A stretch of 64,000 bases of DNA from an uncultured Isosphaeraceae bacterium (GCA_945957605.1 CAMFLR010000027.1:1-64000), one strand, 5' to 3'. Numbered from the stretch's first letter, positions 45,504 to 54,971 are shown. Notes: a model not told the origin generated them from the sequence alone. Made by a program: numbers and translations.

Positions 45504-45953
45504 CTAATCGATGTTGTTATAGAATTCATGCTGCTGGTTAGTATAACAAGGGGTCTTGCCGACCGCCCATGAGGCGTAAGTGCCGATGACTTTATAGTGC
45601 GTACTATTCATCGTCCGGTCGTCCAATTCGCCTCCGCAGGCCTGTTGAGCGATGTCGAGTGCCTGGCGAAAAATTGCCATGCCAATATTGAGGTTTTGGA
45701 TAATCGGCAGGTTGGGATCGCCGGGTGTCCAGCAGCTAAACTGGTACACGCCATGCCAATTTGCCGTACACGCCGATGCATCTGTACCATCGCCAAACAG
45801 CGGATGGTTTTTGCTGTGTGCCGCGACATACGATGCCGCGATGTCGGCTCGATTTACAATCACGCAGGCGACGTCGGCCATGCCGGACTGGCCTTGGCTT
45901 CTTGCTTCGCCGCAAATCGTCCTCGCGACGGTATCCACATTGATGTCAGTCAT
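45504..45953 (-). CDS. Endolysin: SleB-type cell-wall hydrolase
   Basis: 149 residues of the Hydrolase_2/SleB family. The conserved ARTICGEARSQGQSGMADVA segment carries the catalytic Glu in GEAR; VIVNR, QFSCW and HYK follow at family spacing. There is no signal peptide, as expected of a holin-released lysin. The family cleaves the glycan strands of peptidoglycan as lytic transglycosylases or muramidases. It suggests the planctomycete host has peptidoglycan. Its start overlaps the upstream stop by four bases. Confidence 0.85.
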   Translation of the reverse strand: MTDINVDTVARTICGEARSQGQSGMADVACVIVNRADIAASYVAAHSKNHPLFGDGTDASACTANWHGVYQFSCWTPGDPNLPIIQNLNIGMAIFRQALDIAQQACGGELDDRTMNSTHYKVIGTYASWAVGKTPCYTNQQHEFYNNID

Positions 45954-46384
45954 TTATCGCCTCCCAGAAAGAACACGCCAAAGTTTTTAAGAAAGTTCAT
46001 GCCATGGCCGCTTGCCACGGCGAACGCCAGAGAAACGCAGATAATCGCACCGCCGAGAATGAAGCGTTTGCTCTTATTCAACGTCTCGGCGAAGCTCATC
46101 GTCGATTGCAGCGACTTCACCTCGTCGTTGTCGTCCATCGACACATTGAAGAGCCGTTTGAGCATTTCGGCGCTGCGGTTGCTCGACTCCTTGACGGCTT
46201 CATCCTTGTAGCGAACCAGCATCGGTTCCATGCGGGCAATGATCTTGTCAGTGAGGTCGCGGTCGCGTTCGCGCAGGTTGAATTCGAGATCATCGAATCG
46301 TTTATCGAACTTTTCCGTCAGATTGTTGATCGCTCGGTTCGTAACGACAATGATGAGATTTTCTATATCGCTCTTCTCGGTCAC
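45950..46384 (-). CDS. Coiled-coil protein with C-terminal membrane helix (XhlA-like)
   Basis: The start is GTG 46384 in the upstream stop (GTGA); a longer frame to 46609 is rejected because it overlaps the neighbouring gene. The 144 residues begin VTEKSDIENLIIVVTNRAIN, form a charged coiled coil (RDLTDKIIARMEPML) and end in one membrane span (RFILGGAIICVSLAFAVAS). XhlA-like hemolysin/holin accessory proteins share this layout next to endolysin genes, though they are shorter. Role in lysis is plausible. Confidence 0.6.
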   Translation of the reverse strand: MTEKSDIENLIIVVTNRAINNLTEKFDKRFDDLEFNLRERDRDLTDKIIARMEPMLVRYKDEAVKESSNRSAEMLKRLFNVSMDDNDEVKSLQSTMSFAETLNKSKRFILGGAIICVSLAFAVASGHGMNFLKNFGVFFLGGDK

Positions 46385-46959
46385 TGACACACCAGCGCAG
46401 TCAGAGTTCCAAGCAATCCACCAACTAGGTATTCCGATGACGCGACAGGGTTTTGCTTCCAGAGATACCCCGATACCAAATAAGGGACGCCGAAGAGGAG
46501 TGTGAACAGACCATAAAACGCATTGGCGGGATGATCGGTAATCACTGCCAACCCCGCCACATAGGCGCCGAAGAGCGACATGCGCAATCCCATGGCAACC
46601 GTTCCCCATAAACGTAACGGCATGGCGGGAAGCTTCGCCATCACCCAGTCGACCGGTGCGAACGCCGGCTTCATGATGTCTGTTGGATTACCAACTGCGG
46701 CGCTCCAGTAATTGTCCCAAGCAAAGATGTCCGCGAGCATCAGGCTTGCGAGCGACCAAAGAAACACTGGAACCTGATGCATCGTCGAGTTCAAAACGGC
46801 CGTGCACATCGCCATGCCCAGGCAAGCAGCCAGCCGGCCGACGGTCGTCGAACTCGTGAGGTCATAAATCCGTGAGCCGCGCATGCGATTGAGAATCGCG
46901 AAGGCCGCGATCGTCAGGCCAACTCCGGCCAGCCCATACCAATTCGCAGCGTTATACAT
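46381..46959 (-). CDS. Multi-span membrane protein of the lysis region
   Basis: 192 residues with about five or six hydrophobic helices (GVGLTIAAFAIL; VFLWSLASLMLADIF; FYGLFTLLFGVPYLVSGYLW). No motif names its family. Adjacent to the coiled-coil and hydrolase genes, it may be a holin-like pore protein or part of membrane targeting. The overlap with the fibre gene upstream is eight bases. Confidence 0.6.
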   Translation of the reverse strand: MYNAANWYGLAGVGLTIAAFAILNRMRGSRIYDLTSSTTVGRLAACLGMAMCTAVLNSTMHQVPVFLWSLASLMLADIFAWDNYWSAAVGNPTDIMKPAFAPVDWVMAKLPAMPLRLWGTVAMGLRMSLFGAYVAGLAVITDHPANAFYGLFTLLFGVPYLVSGYLWKQNPVASSEYLVGGLLGTLTALVCQ

Positions 46960-48688
46960 ACTGGCCTCCCGTGGCGGTCGACCCCGCCGAGCTGCCAGGG
47001 AAGTAACTAGCGCCTGATCCGCCGGTTTGAATCACGCCATTCGCCGTTGCCGCATAACGTGAGCCAGTTGCCGAACCGCTGAAAGTTGCCGCATTCGCCT
47101 GAACGATCGCGACGTTGCTCGCCGTGGTGAAGGCATTAGAGAACGCCGGTGTTCCCGAAAGCGTGCAAGTCACGCCGCCGAAGATCACGATGCCCGAGCA
47201 CGCATTGCTGAGATAGTGGTTCGCGGCATTTCCGCTGATGCTATAGCTCGTGGTAATATCAACTCGCCCATGATCGCTGCAATGGATGTGATTATAGAGG
47301 CTGGCGACAGCACCGAAATTGCAATTTCCGCTGATGTTTATGCGAGAGAAATACTCTGAGAACAAAGCATGGCCGGATGTCGTCGTTTGAAGCTGGAATC
47401 CCGCAACGTTGATAAATGCGCCGTTTTGGGCCGAGATACCGCTCGCGGCAGTCGTGGAAATGATGCAACTTGAGGGAGTCGACGTATTACCCTGGAGGGT
47501 GACGCCAGTCCCTGAGCCGGCTCCCACGAACGGAGCGTTGACGATAACCGGAGTCGTGTAGGTTCCGTTGGCGACCGAGATCGTCACGTTATAGCCGTTG
47601 AGATCAACCGAAGTGAGCAAGTAATTGATCGCTCGCTGAATCGTCAGCCAGGGCGACGACGATGCACCTGAATTGGAGTCATTTCCAGTCGTTGCGACAT
47701 AATAGGTGGTGTTCGCCGCCAACGTAACACGCGCCGGCAGCCCCTGCACCTGCCAGTAAGTGCCATCGAACACGAAATCGTAGACGCCGGAGGCGACCAA
47801 ACGGCCGTAGGTCATCGCGTTGCCACTCGCATCGGTGACGGCAACATTACCGGGCCCGACGTTCAACACGGTCGGCCCAGTAACTGTATTTGCGAGCTTT
47901 ACTCGCGTTTTCAATCCAGCGTTCGCCGACGTCAGTGACGTAATCGCTGGGGAAAGCGCCACGGTTATCGTGTTCGCCGCGCCGCTCGTGTCGACGGCGT
48001 AGTTCGTTTTCCCGCTCTGGATCGTCGGGAGCAATGACGTCAGCTTGGGATTAATAAATGGGGCGGTCGCTATCTGAGCGATATTCCCGCTCGTGATGCT
48101 CGTCTGCCCGTTGGCGACTGTCACGGTGTAGATTCCCGTGTATCCCGCATCGGGTGAGGGTGCGACCTGTGTCCCGGTCGTCGCGGCGATGCCGGCTTTG
48201 ACACCAATCAGGCAGACGCCCTGGCGGACGGTGGCTTGTGAAACGCCATTATTGTTAGGACCGTTGAACGGAGCGGACGGGTTGCTGGCGTTGTAATAGT
48301 TGAGCGTGAGCGCGCCGTTATCTTGATCCTGATAGGCGACCTGTACGAGATAAACAATCGATTGACCGGACGTGCTCGGCGCGGGGCAGCTCAGCGGCGT
48401 CGTCGCCAAGAGCGGAATCCCCTGCTTGACGATTTGGTCGGCGGTGTCAGCGGCCAGCACGCCGTAAGCCGTGTTGTCCACGTTTTGCAGGCTGTAAAGA
48501 GAGCCTGTCGCAACATTCACCGAAAGCGATGCTGGAATGGTCGGAGTCACCGCCAAGCCATCAACCGCGACGGACGAACCGAGAACAGCCTGCATGAAAT
48601 AGCCCAGCGCGATCATCGTGCTCTTGTTTTGTTGCAATTGATCGGCGGCGCGCGGCGTTGCGCCCGGATAGACAAGTTGGCGATCCAT
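46952..48688 (-). CDS. Tail fibre protein with beta-helix segment, 578 residues
   Basis: The N-terminus MDRQLVYPGATPRAADQLQQ resembles the baseplate-attachment part of phage tail fibres. The middle has repeated beta turns (VNGQ/TSITSG), a WLTIQRAINYLLTSVDLNGY motif seen in beta-helix fibres, and a C-terminal Gly/Ser-rich tip. It is probably the receptor-binding fibre, positioned just after the gpI-like gene as in P2-like phages. Confidence 0.7.
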   Translation of the reverse strand: MDRQLVYPGATPRAADQLQQNKSTMIALGYFMQAVLGSSVAVDGLAVTPTIPASLSVNVATGSLYSLQNVDNTAYGVLAADTADQIVKQGIPLLATTPLSCPAPSTSGQSIVYLVQVAYQDQDNGALTLNYYNASNPSAPFNGPNNNGVSQATVRQGVCLIGVKAGIAATTGTQVAPSPDAGYTGIYTVTVANGQTSITSGNIAQIATAPFINPKLTSLLPTIQSGKTNYAVDTSGAANTITVALSPAITSLTSANAGLKTRVKLANTVTGPTVLNVGPGNVAVTDASGNAMTYGRLVASGVYDFVFDGTYWQVQGLPARVTLAANTTYYVATTGNDSNSGASSSPWLTIQRAINYLLTSVDLNGYNVTISVANGTYTTPVIVNAPFVGAGSGTGVTLQGNTSTPSSCIISTTAASGISAQNGAFINVAGFQLQTTTSGHALFSEYFSRINISGNCNFGAVASLYNHIHCSDHGRVDITTSYSISGNAANHYLSNACSGIVIFGGVTCTLSGTPAFSNAFTTASNVAIVQANAATFSGSATGSRYAATANGVIQTGGSGASYFPGSSAGSTATGGQYV

Positions 48689-48696
48689 AATGCTCC

Positions 48697-49485
48697 TTAG
48701 TTACTGATTGCGGTCCAAACGATCGTGCCGACCGGCTTGACTTGGTCGATCGCGTTGTAGATGTCGGCATCACTGAGATAGCCGTTGATCATGCTCTGAT
48801 CGGTGTACTCAGTGCTGCTCGTTGGCACGTCGTAAGCGCCTTGCGGATCGTCGTAGCCGGCGATTCCCGGAATCCCCGACGTGGTGGGCCGGTACGCGAT
48901 GACGAACGCCTGATGATTGAGGTCGTATTCGCCGTACGCCCCGGCCACGTCATATCCCATCGTTGTCGGCGTGTCGTAATACCCCGTGTCTTGACCGCGC
49001 GTCGGCTCAAAGACAAGCGGGGCTCTGCCAGTGAGCAGCGTGAGCGACTTGATCAGCCCGGTCCGCGTCCCCTTCTCAATGAGAAGCTGGGCCTGAATGC
49101 GCTTGCGGAACGAAGGGTCACTTTCTTGCGACTTCCTGGGCAATGTTTGCCCGAAGAAGTCGAACGCGATCAGATCGAGGAATCCGTCCGTCGCGGTGGC
49201 AAGGCGCGTTTGCAGGCGGGCGTAAGCGATCAATGCATAAACCTGGGCCAGCGCCCATGCGAGCCCCGAAAGCACGGTGTCAAGCACCGGCGATGAACCG
49301 CTGAACCATCCGTTGGGAAGCAGTGCCCTGAGCCGAGCCAGCATGTCCGCTTGATCGCCCTTGGCGATGGTCGGAGTGACGACCGGCGGGCGTGCGTCCC
49401 CTTGCGTCGGCGTGACGATCGGCGTCGGAATCACGACCGCGGCGAAGCGCCGCCGCAGAATGTAAAACGCCTGGATTGGCGTCAT
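48697..49485 (-). CDS. Baseplate/tail protein I-like
   Basis: 262 residues. An N-terminal proline-rich tract (VVIPTPIVTPTQ) precedes a helical core (FRKRIQAQLLIEKGTRTGLI) and a C-terminal YDDPQGAYDVP segment. Position between the J-like and fibre genes and the sequence type suggest the P2 gpI-like baseplate wedge protein that connects the fibre to the baseplate. Assignment is moderate. Confidence 0.6.
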   Translation of the reverse strand: MTPIQAFYILRRRFAAVVIPTPIVTPTQGDARPPVVTPTIAKGDQADMLARLRALLPNGWFSGSSPVLDTVLSGLAWALAQVYALIAYARLQTRLATATDGFLDLIAFDFFGQTLPRKSQESDPSFRKRIQAQLLIEKGTRTGLIKSLTLLTGRAPLVFEPTRGQDTGYYDTPTTMGYDVAGAYGEYDLNHQAFVIAYRPTTSGIPGIAGYDDPQGAYDVPTSSTEYTDQSMINGYLSDADIYNAIDQVKPVGTIVWTAISN

Positions 49486-50322
49486 CTAGCCAACCTGGAC
49501 GGTGTCGTTCACCGACGGAGCCGTGCCGAATGGCGTTGCAAACGTTAAGGTCAAATGCGTGGAATCGACGGAAGTCGCGGTCGTGATCAGTTGTTTCTGC
49601 GGGGCGTGATCCGCTGACGTGATCGCGCAGTAAAGCCCCGGCAACCCCGTAGCGGCCGGTGCACCCGCGGCAAAATAGACCGTGATCGCTGAAGCACTTG
49701 TCACCGTTGAAATGATGCCGGGAACGAAGAAGCCGTTTCCACTGGCCACGTTGGCGATATCGGCGCTGATCGATCCAGCGGCCGGTGCACCGAGCCGCGC
49801 ATAACTGTCTCCCGTCTGCGGCGTATGGCCTGTGAGAGTCGTGACGGTATCCACCGTGCCGATGATGTGGGCGGTCAACCCCGACGTGATCGATGTCGCC
49901 GCGTTCGTCCCGGCGATGAACATGCCTCCTGCGGCACCGGGAACGAGTTGATTGTCCCAGCCGGTCAGCTCGATCAGGAGAGCCATATCGGCCATGTGCG
50001 TGGCACCGCGGAACACGATCTTGACATAACGACCATTGGATGCCGCAAGCAAAGCATTCGGGATATCGAATCGGTAGTGTCCAGGCTGTCCGGAGGGATC
50101 AATCTCTTTGAAGCCCCCGCTCGACCAGACTGCGGTCGCACTGGCAAGCGGCGCCAGAGTGATCGGCGTTGATGAACCGCGCGGGAAATTGTAATAGGCG
50201 GTCAGGGAAGCCGTGTTGTACGCCAATCCCGTGAGCCCGCTGCCGTCGGTCTTTGAGCTGTCGAGAATGAAGATGTCAGTCGTCTGACTCGTGGCGCCGG
50301 CCACGATGGAAAGTTGAGCCAT
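49486..50322 (-). CDS. Tail appendage protein, beta-rich, 278 residues
   Basis: It opens MAQLSIVAGATSQTTDIFIL and contains YYNFPRGSSTPITLAPLASA and a GHYRFDIPNALL segment typical of phage fibre adaptors. It lies directly upstream of the gpI-like gene. Beta-sandwich adaptor or decoration is likely; exact role unknown. Confidence 0.6.
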   Translation of the reverse strand: MAQLSIVAGATSQTTDIFILDSSKTDGSGLTGLAYNTASLTAYYNFPRGSSTPITLAPLASATAVWSSGGFKEIDPSGQPGHYRFDIPNALLAASNGRYVKIVFRGATHMADMALLIELTGWDNQLVPGAAGGMFIAGTNAATSITSGLTAHIIGTVDTVTTLTGHTPQTGDSYARLGAPAAGSISADIANVASGNGFFVPGIISTVTSASAITVYFAAGAPAATGLPGLYCAITSADHAPQKQLITTATSVDSTHLTLTFATPFGTAPSVNDTVQVG

Positions 50323-50334
50323 ATTCCTCCTGAA

Positions 50335-51762
50335 TTAACCTCTCATGCCGCCGGACATTCCCGGGTGGACAAGCAAACCGCCGCTGGGAGAGTCTTGGTG
50401 CTGTATCGCCCCCATGTCGGTGTAGGCAGTTATTGCTAGTCCTGGCCAGGTTTTGGGAGGGCTTGCTGCACGGCAAGCCAAGCCAGCGCCGGGATTGGCA
50501 TTTAAACGGAAATCGCCAGCGGCGGCATTAATGAATGGATCGCCTGTTAGAATGATGTCTTTTATATTGCTATAAGGCACAACCGAGTTGATGGGATTGA
50601 TCGCTCCCGTATCATCCATGTTGCTACGCGCGCCGAGCGTGTTTGAGTAAAAAGCATTGCCATCATAGTATGGAAGCGCCGGCGCACCAGCGGCCGTCGT
50701 TAGAACGATGCCATAACCGCCAGTTGTCGAAAGTATGTTACCCCGTACATTTCTTCGAGAAAGCAGTGTATTTGACGAGTTTATGCCATGCCGGCCGACA
50801 TTATAGAAGGTGTTATTGCGTATGGTAGAGCCATAGTAATCATTGATGCCATCGGCAGAGGCCCCTGTAATATTGTAAAATATATTCCTTTCGATCACGG
50901 CCAGGCCGCCATTGCCCATCAAAACACCATGGCCGCCCGGGAAATCGTGGAAAGTGTTTGCGGAAATATCGCATTGCCCAAAAGTTGACACAATAGCAGC
51001 GGTCGCAGTGCTTATACCACCTGTAAACTCACATCCATGAATTGTGTCAGCTATGCCTGCGGCGCTTACTCCAGCAGTGCCCCAATTGCTTATCTTGCAG
51101 TTATATAGGCTGCAATTGGCGCTAATGGAAAATCCCGTTGAAGTGGGCAGGGAGTTACAATCTACAGCAATGTTTTCTATTTCATATCCAGTGCCAAAGG
51201 TAAGAACGGTATTGTTATTACCAAGTAATTTCAAGGACGGCTGCCCATTATCACCGCGTGTTACGCCGTAGCCGCGTATCCGAATAAACGGGATTGTCGG
51301 CGAAGGAGTGATGTTAATCGAGAAAGTTGCGCCGAAAGAGGTCGTATAGTTGCCGTCTGCTTTGACAAAGGCCATATTGCTGGCTACCATTGAAGTGCTC
51401 AGTTTGTTCCAGGTTGCCAGCGCTCCGCCTAGCTTACCGACACCGCTAGTAGAAGAGGCCGTACCTACCGAACGATCCATGGTCGCCACACTACTGGCCA
51501 CACTCACCACCTGGTAGAAGCCGGTGGTAAAGCCGGTGCCACTAGCGATTTGGATGATATTGCCGACATGGGCGGAGGTAAAAGGGTTGGCGGCACTCGT
51601 GAGTTGTGTTGTGGTCGCACCGATCACGAGATCGGTGTAAGCAACCTGCGCCGTAGTTTGCTGGCTATAATCGGTTCCCGTTGCGCCCGCGACGAAACCG
51701 CCGCCGTTTGAGTCGTTACCGTTGAACTCCAATTCCCAAACCGTATTAGCCGATAATGCCAT
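50335..51762 (-). CDS. Right-handed beta-helix protein, possible tailspike
   Basis: 475 residues. Repeats of the NNTFYNVGRHGINSSN and ERNIFYNITGASADG type (Asn-rich turns and stacked strands) are typical of pectate-lyase-like parallel beta helices. Tailspikes with this fold often cleave host polysaccharide. No catalytic residues can be named. Inserted between the J-like gene and the gpI-like gene, an unusual place, which suggests an added specificity module. Confidence 0.7.
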   Translation of the reverse strand: MALSANTVWELEFNGNDSNGGGFVAGATGTDYSQQTTAQVAYTDLVIGATTTQLTSAANPFTSAHVGNIIQIASGTGFTTGFYQVVSVASSVATMDRSVGTASSTSGVGKLGGALATWNKLSTSMVASNMAFVKADGNYTTSFGATFSINITPSPTIPFIRIRGYGVTRGDNGQPSLKLLGNNNTVLTFGTGYEIENIAVDCNSLPTSTGFSISANCSLYNCKISNWGTAGVSAAGIADTIHGCEFTGGISTATAAIVSTFGQCDISANTFHDFPGGHGVLMGNGGLAVIERNIFYNITGASADGINDYYGSTIRNNTFYNVGRHGINSSNTLLSRRNVRGNILSTTGGYGIVLTTAAGAPALPYYDGNAFYSNTLGARSNMDDTGAINPINSVVPYSNIKDIILTGDPFINAAAGDFRLNANPGAGLACRAASPPKTWPGLAITAYTDMGAIQHQDSPSGGLLVHPGMSGGMRG

Positions 51763-51768
51763 ACCGCC

Positions 51769-52896
51769 CTACGAAACCGAAACGATTCCCGCCAGCAGCT
51801 TGTGCTGTGCGTCCGCGGTTAAATCCGTTGTGCCGCTATTGAGCGTGATCGCGGTCGCGTTCGTTACACCGGGCACCGCGTATGCGATTCCGGCGAGCTG
51901 CGTGTAGGGCAGACTCGTGCCTAAAGGTAAGCTGTTGATGAAATTGGTGATTCCCGTCGTCACGGCTGCAACCACAGCAGAGTGAGTGAAGCTGGAGGCG
52001 GTCGTGAGCGTCATGGCTACGTTAGCCGTCGTCACAACGGGGGCAAACACGCCAAAGCGCGAGGTCAAAGGCCGGACGGCGTCAATCGCCGCCGAGACAC
52101 TTGCGAGCAATCCGGACGAGGGATAGCCGGTGCCGTCATCGACAACGACGGTAAAGAACCCGTCATCGGGCGTGCCGTTATAGTCGTAGTTTTCGACGAG
52201 CGTGTAGGTAAGGCCTTGCTGGACGCGTGTGATCGCGTAGCCAATGGCCGTTTTCGTTCCCTTTGAAAGAGACCCGATGTAGGCGATGAACTGAGCGCGT
52301 AACGCGGGGTCTGATTCTGCATCGAGGCCGTTAGTAAATGCGGCGCCATTCGTCACCGTATCGACACCTCCGCCGGGAATCGGCGTCGTTATCACTGAGA
52401 TCGCGCCGGCCAACACATTCCCGCCTGCTCCTGCGGTGGCGGCCTGCACCGGCACGTTGATGCTCGCGGTGTTGGCAAGCAAAACGTAACTGCCAAGCGT
52501 AGCATCATAGGCGGGATTGGCGGTGTCTAAAGTCACCGCGAAATTCTGCGTTCCGTCGGTGGATTGCACCGTCGTTCCGATGGGAATGACTGCCTGCTGC
52601 GTCGCGGTAAATCGGCCAAACGTCACCTGACCCGTGGCGGCAATCGCCGGTAAGCGGGTGAGCCCAAAGTCGGCCACGAAACTATCGAGATCGGCTCCCG
52701 TGCTGGTCGCGGCACGCGTTACCGTGAGTAACTGCAGGATGATTGCCTGGAGCCAAAGCACAACGCCTGCTGTTGCTTCAGCGATCGCTCGCAGCACGGA
52801 CCCTGCCGTGAAATTCAGCGCCGCCGTCGCGGAGGCCTGCATCGCAGTAGCGATGTTGCTTACTAGTGCTGAGAATGAGTATGTTTGCAGGGGCAT
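51769..52896 (-). CDS. Baseplate J-like protein (gp47 family)
   Basis: 375 residues. An N-terminal helical part with LRAIAEATAGVVLWLQAIIL and ADLDSFVADFGLTRLPA precedes the family core with GTTVQSTDGTQNFAV and ESDPALRAQFIAYIGSLSKG. This is the P2 gpJ/T4 gp6-type baseplate wedge. The preceding W-like gene, seven bases away, confirms the baseplate module. Confidence 0.88.
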   Translation of the reverse strand: MPLQTYSFSALVSNIATAMQASATAALNFTAGSVLRAIAEATAGVVLWLQAIILQLLTVTRAATSTGADLDSFVADFGLTRLPAIAATGQVTFGRFTATQQAVIPIGTTVQSTDGTQNFAVTLDTANPAYDATLGSYVLLANTASINVPVQAATAGAGGNVLAGAISVITTPIPGGGVDTVTNGAAFTNGLDAESDPALRAQFIAYIGSLSKGTKTAIGYAITRVQQGLTYTLVENYDYNGTPDDGFFTVVVDDGTGYPSSGLLASVSAAIDAVRPLTSRFGVFAPVVTTANVAMTLTTASSFTHSAVVAAVTTGITNFINSLPLGTSLPYTQLAGIAYAVPGVTNATAITLNSGTTDLTADAQHKLLAGIVSVS

Positions 52897-52903
52897 GAGT
52901 ACC

Positions 52904-53269
52904 TTAAGGCGTTACGTCGAAATTGAGCAGGACCGGCTCGCCGGTTTCCAGGCTGGTGTAGACAATCTGCGCCGAGATCCCGTTGGGGATCGCCGTGAGC
53001 GTGATTTGTGGTTCGGGCGTATGCGACACATCGGCTTCGAGATACATTTGCGATTTAATCAGCGTTGCGAGCGTCGGCTGATCGAGAACCTGTCCGATAT
53101 AGCCAGGAAGCCCTGCCCCGTAAGTCGGTTGCCAGAGGTAATCTTTGATATTCGTGAGCAAACGGCGCAGGACACGTTGCGTCGTTTCGTCTGAATCGGA
53201 AGCGGTCAGCAGATCACCGGTCGCACTTAGCGAGAGATCATTGCCAAACAGATGGGCGGAGTCGGTCAT
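52904..53269 (-). CDS. Baseplate assembly protein W-like (gp25)
   Basis: 121 residues, beginning MTDSAHLFGNDLSLSATGDL and including VLRRLLTNIKDYLWQPTYGA, the gp25-type lysozyme-like core that initiates sheath assembly. The stop-start overlap with the V-like gene is four bases. Confident from motif plus order. Confidence 0.85.
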   Translation of the reverse strand: MTDSAHLFGNDLSLSATGDLLTASDSDETTQRVLRRLLTNIKDYLWQPTYGAGLPGYIGQVLDQPTLATLIKSQMYLEADVSHTPEPQITLTAIPNGISAQIVYTSLETGEPVLLNFDVTP

Positions 53270-53838
53270 AGCGTTGGCGTCGGTGTCGCGGTGTTGCCAC
53301 CGCCGGTTTGGACGCCACCGTGGACGTGGCTGTCATAAACGGTGCGAATGTGTGCCATCGTGCCCGAGCCGTTCGACAGGTCGGAAATGTCGCCGCTGGC
53401 CACGATGTTACCCGTCACGTTGACATCTCCGGTCAGATTAAAAGTGTCCGCGTTCATCTCGATGGTTCCGTCGCCATGAAACTTGAGGAAGCTTCCCGAG
53501 CGATGGACGATCCAGCGTTCGCCGGACGGCACGCTGAGTGGCCGAAACCGATCGCCAAAATGAAATCCACCGATGAAGGGCGCAAGCTTGCCGCCTTCCT
53601 GGAAATGGACATAAACCACGTCGCCAGGCATGGGGCCGTAGAAGTCGCCGAATCCATTGCCGCCCATGTTCGAGCCGATCGGCATCCAGCCGGTTTCAAC
53701 GTCGTCGGGCTGAATCCGGACCTTGGCCGCGTAGTTGGAGGGATCGTAGGCCGACACGATACCGATGCGCACGCTCGCCGTCTGGCTCATCGCCCGCTCG
53801 GCCTCGCGGCGCATGAGATTTGTCAGACCGCTGCTCAT
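53266..53838 (-). CDS. Baseplate assembly protein V-like (tail spike, gp45 type)
   Basis: 190 residues from ATG 53838, which overlaps the D-like stop by four bases; a longer frame to 53949 would run into that gene. It includes the OB-fold region (VRIGIVSAYDPSNYAAKVRI; GDVVYVHFQEGGKLAPFIGG) and a C-terminal His motif (DSHVHGGVQTGGG), the apex of the membrane-piercing spike. The DSHVHGG repeat-like end is typical of P2 V and may bind iron. Confidence 0.88.
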   Translation of the reverse strand: MSSGLTNLMRREAERAMSQTASVRIGIVSAYDPSNYAAKVRIQPDDVETGWMPIGSNMGGNGFGDFYGPMPGDVVYVHFQEGGKLAPFIGGFHFGDRFRPLSVPSGERWIVHRSGSFLKFHGDGTIEMNADTFNLTGDVNVTGNIVASGDISDLSNGSGTMAHIRTVYDSHVHGGVQTGGGNTATPTPTL

Positions 53839-54971
53839 ACGGCGACCGTGCTTTCCGTGGCGTGATTCTTTGCGCGGAATGCCATGCGGTAGCCGTCTTG
53901 CATCGACAGTGACCGGTGGATCGTATCCGGGTAATAAAGCTGGTCCCAATCGGTGTTCGTGCCCACGAGCTTGGCCATCGCGCGGGTGTTCATGACGTTG
54001 TCGCCCGGCATGTTCACATTGATGACTTTCTCGTGGCGCGTCAGGTCTTGCAGGATGCTGTTGGCGAGCCGTTGGGCCTGATCTTGCGTCAGATTGGGGC
54101 GGTTAAATGAATACACCTGCCCTTTTCCTCCCCTGCGGCTCGAATTGGCTCCTGTTCGCTTAGCGTGGACCGTGAAGGGCTTCTGCTGCTTCTGGTTCCA
54201 ACTGCGCACGACGACGTCGATATCCTTGGCCAGCGTTTCGGAGCGCTGAAGCTTGATGTCGGTGGCGTTCGAGGCGAACGTGCCGTCGCCAGGTTCCGAC
54301 CACAGCAACAAATACGGCGGTGCGGTGGTCACCGGCGACGGTTGGAAGTAGAGCGTGGTGCCCGATACCCAGACGTCGAAACCTTCCTGCTGAGCCAGAT
54401 AGATGAGCAAATCCCACTCGGTCTGTTCCTGTGTGATAACGGTGTGATCGATCTCGTAATACGTGCCCGACTTGGTCGAAGTCGCGGTGACGTTGGAATC
54501 GAGGCCGTGCCTGAGTGCCAGCGTCTGAGCAATCTGGCTCGATGTTTGGTTCTGAAACTTCTCAGCGGTTTTGGTGTCGATCAGTCCGGCGGACAAATCG
54601 CGTCCCGATAACGTGAGCGTGCGACCGCTGAGGTCGTATTCGATGTCATCGACTTGGCCTAGAATGAGCTGTTTAGCCGCGGCGGTGTCAATCGAAACGC
54701 CGACCGACACGAGGTCATTGGCTGACGCCGACCAGTAAGCCGGGTTAAGGGCAGTCGGCAGATTTTTGACCGCAAGGACCACCCGGTAGCTATCGGCGGT
54801 GAAATGGCTGGCGTTCGTGACTTCGATCGAGATGATCGAATCCAGCGGAAGCTGCTGGCCGTTGATCAAGACGACCGGAAGCGGATGGCGAATCTGTCCT
54901 GATGGGGATCGTGGGTCGTTGATGCTTGTGAACACCTGCGCATCGGCGGCGATAGCGTCAACCAGCGACAT
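53835..54971 (-). CDS. Late control D-like baseplate hub protein
   Basis: 378 residues from ATG 54971 (MSLVDAIAADAQVF); a 17-codon longer frame would overlap the X-like gene further. It has the gpD/VgrG hub features: SFNRPNLTQDQAQRLANSIL, LLIYLAQQEGFDVWVSGTTL and the strand-rich N-terminus. Forms the central hub with the V-like spike. Order X, D, V is as in P2. Confidence 0.85.
   Translation of the reverse strand: MSLVDAIAADAQVFTSINDPRSPSGQIRHPLPVVLINGQQLPLDSIISIEVTNASHFTADSYRVVLAVKNLPTALNPAYWSASANDLVSVGVSIDTAAAKQLILGQVDDIEYDLSGRTLTLSGRDLSAGLIDTKTAEKFQNQTSSQIAQTLALRHGLDSNVTATSTKSGTYYEIDHTVITQEQTEWDLLIYLAQQEGFDVWVSGTTLYFQPSPVTTAPPYLLLWSEPGDGTFASNATDIKLQRSETLAKDIDVVVRSWNQKQQKPFTVHAKRTGANSSRRGGKGQVYSFNRPNLTQDQAQRLANSILQDLTRHEKVINVNMPGDNVMNTRAMAKLVGTNTDWDQLYYPDTIHRSLSMQDGYRMAFRAKNHATESTVAV

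Noticed and set aside
46385-46609. 75-codon N-terminal extension of the coiled-coil protein
   Set aside because: It would overlap the membrane-protein gene fully in another frame. GTG 46384 in the upstream stop is the better start.
40140-51762. Diversity-generating retroelement acting on tail fibres
   Set aside because: No reverse transcriptase gene and no template/variable repeat pair was seen in the window, despite several fibre genes.
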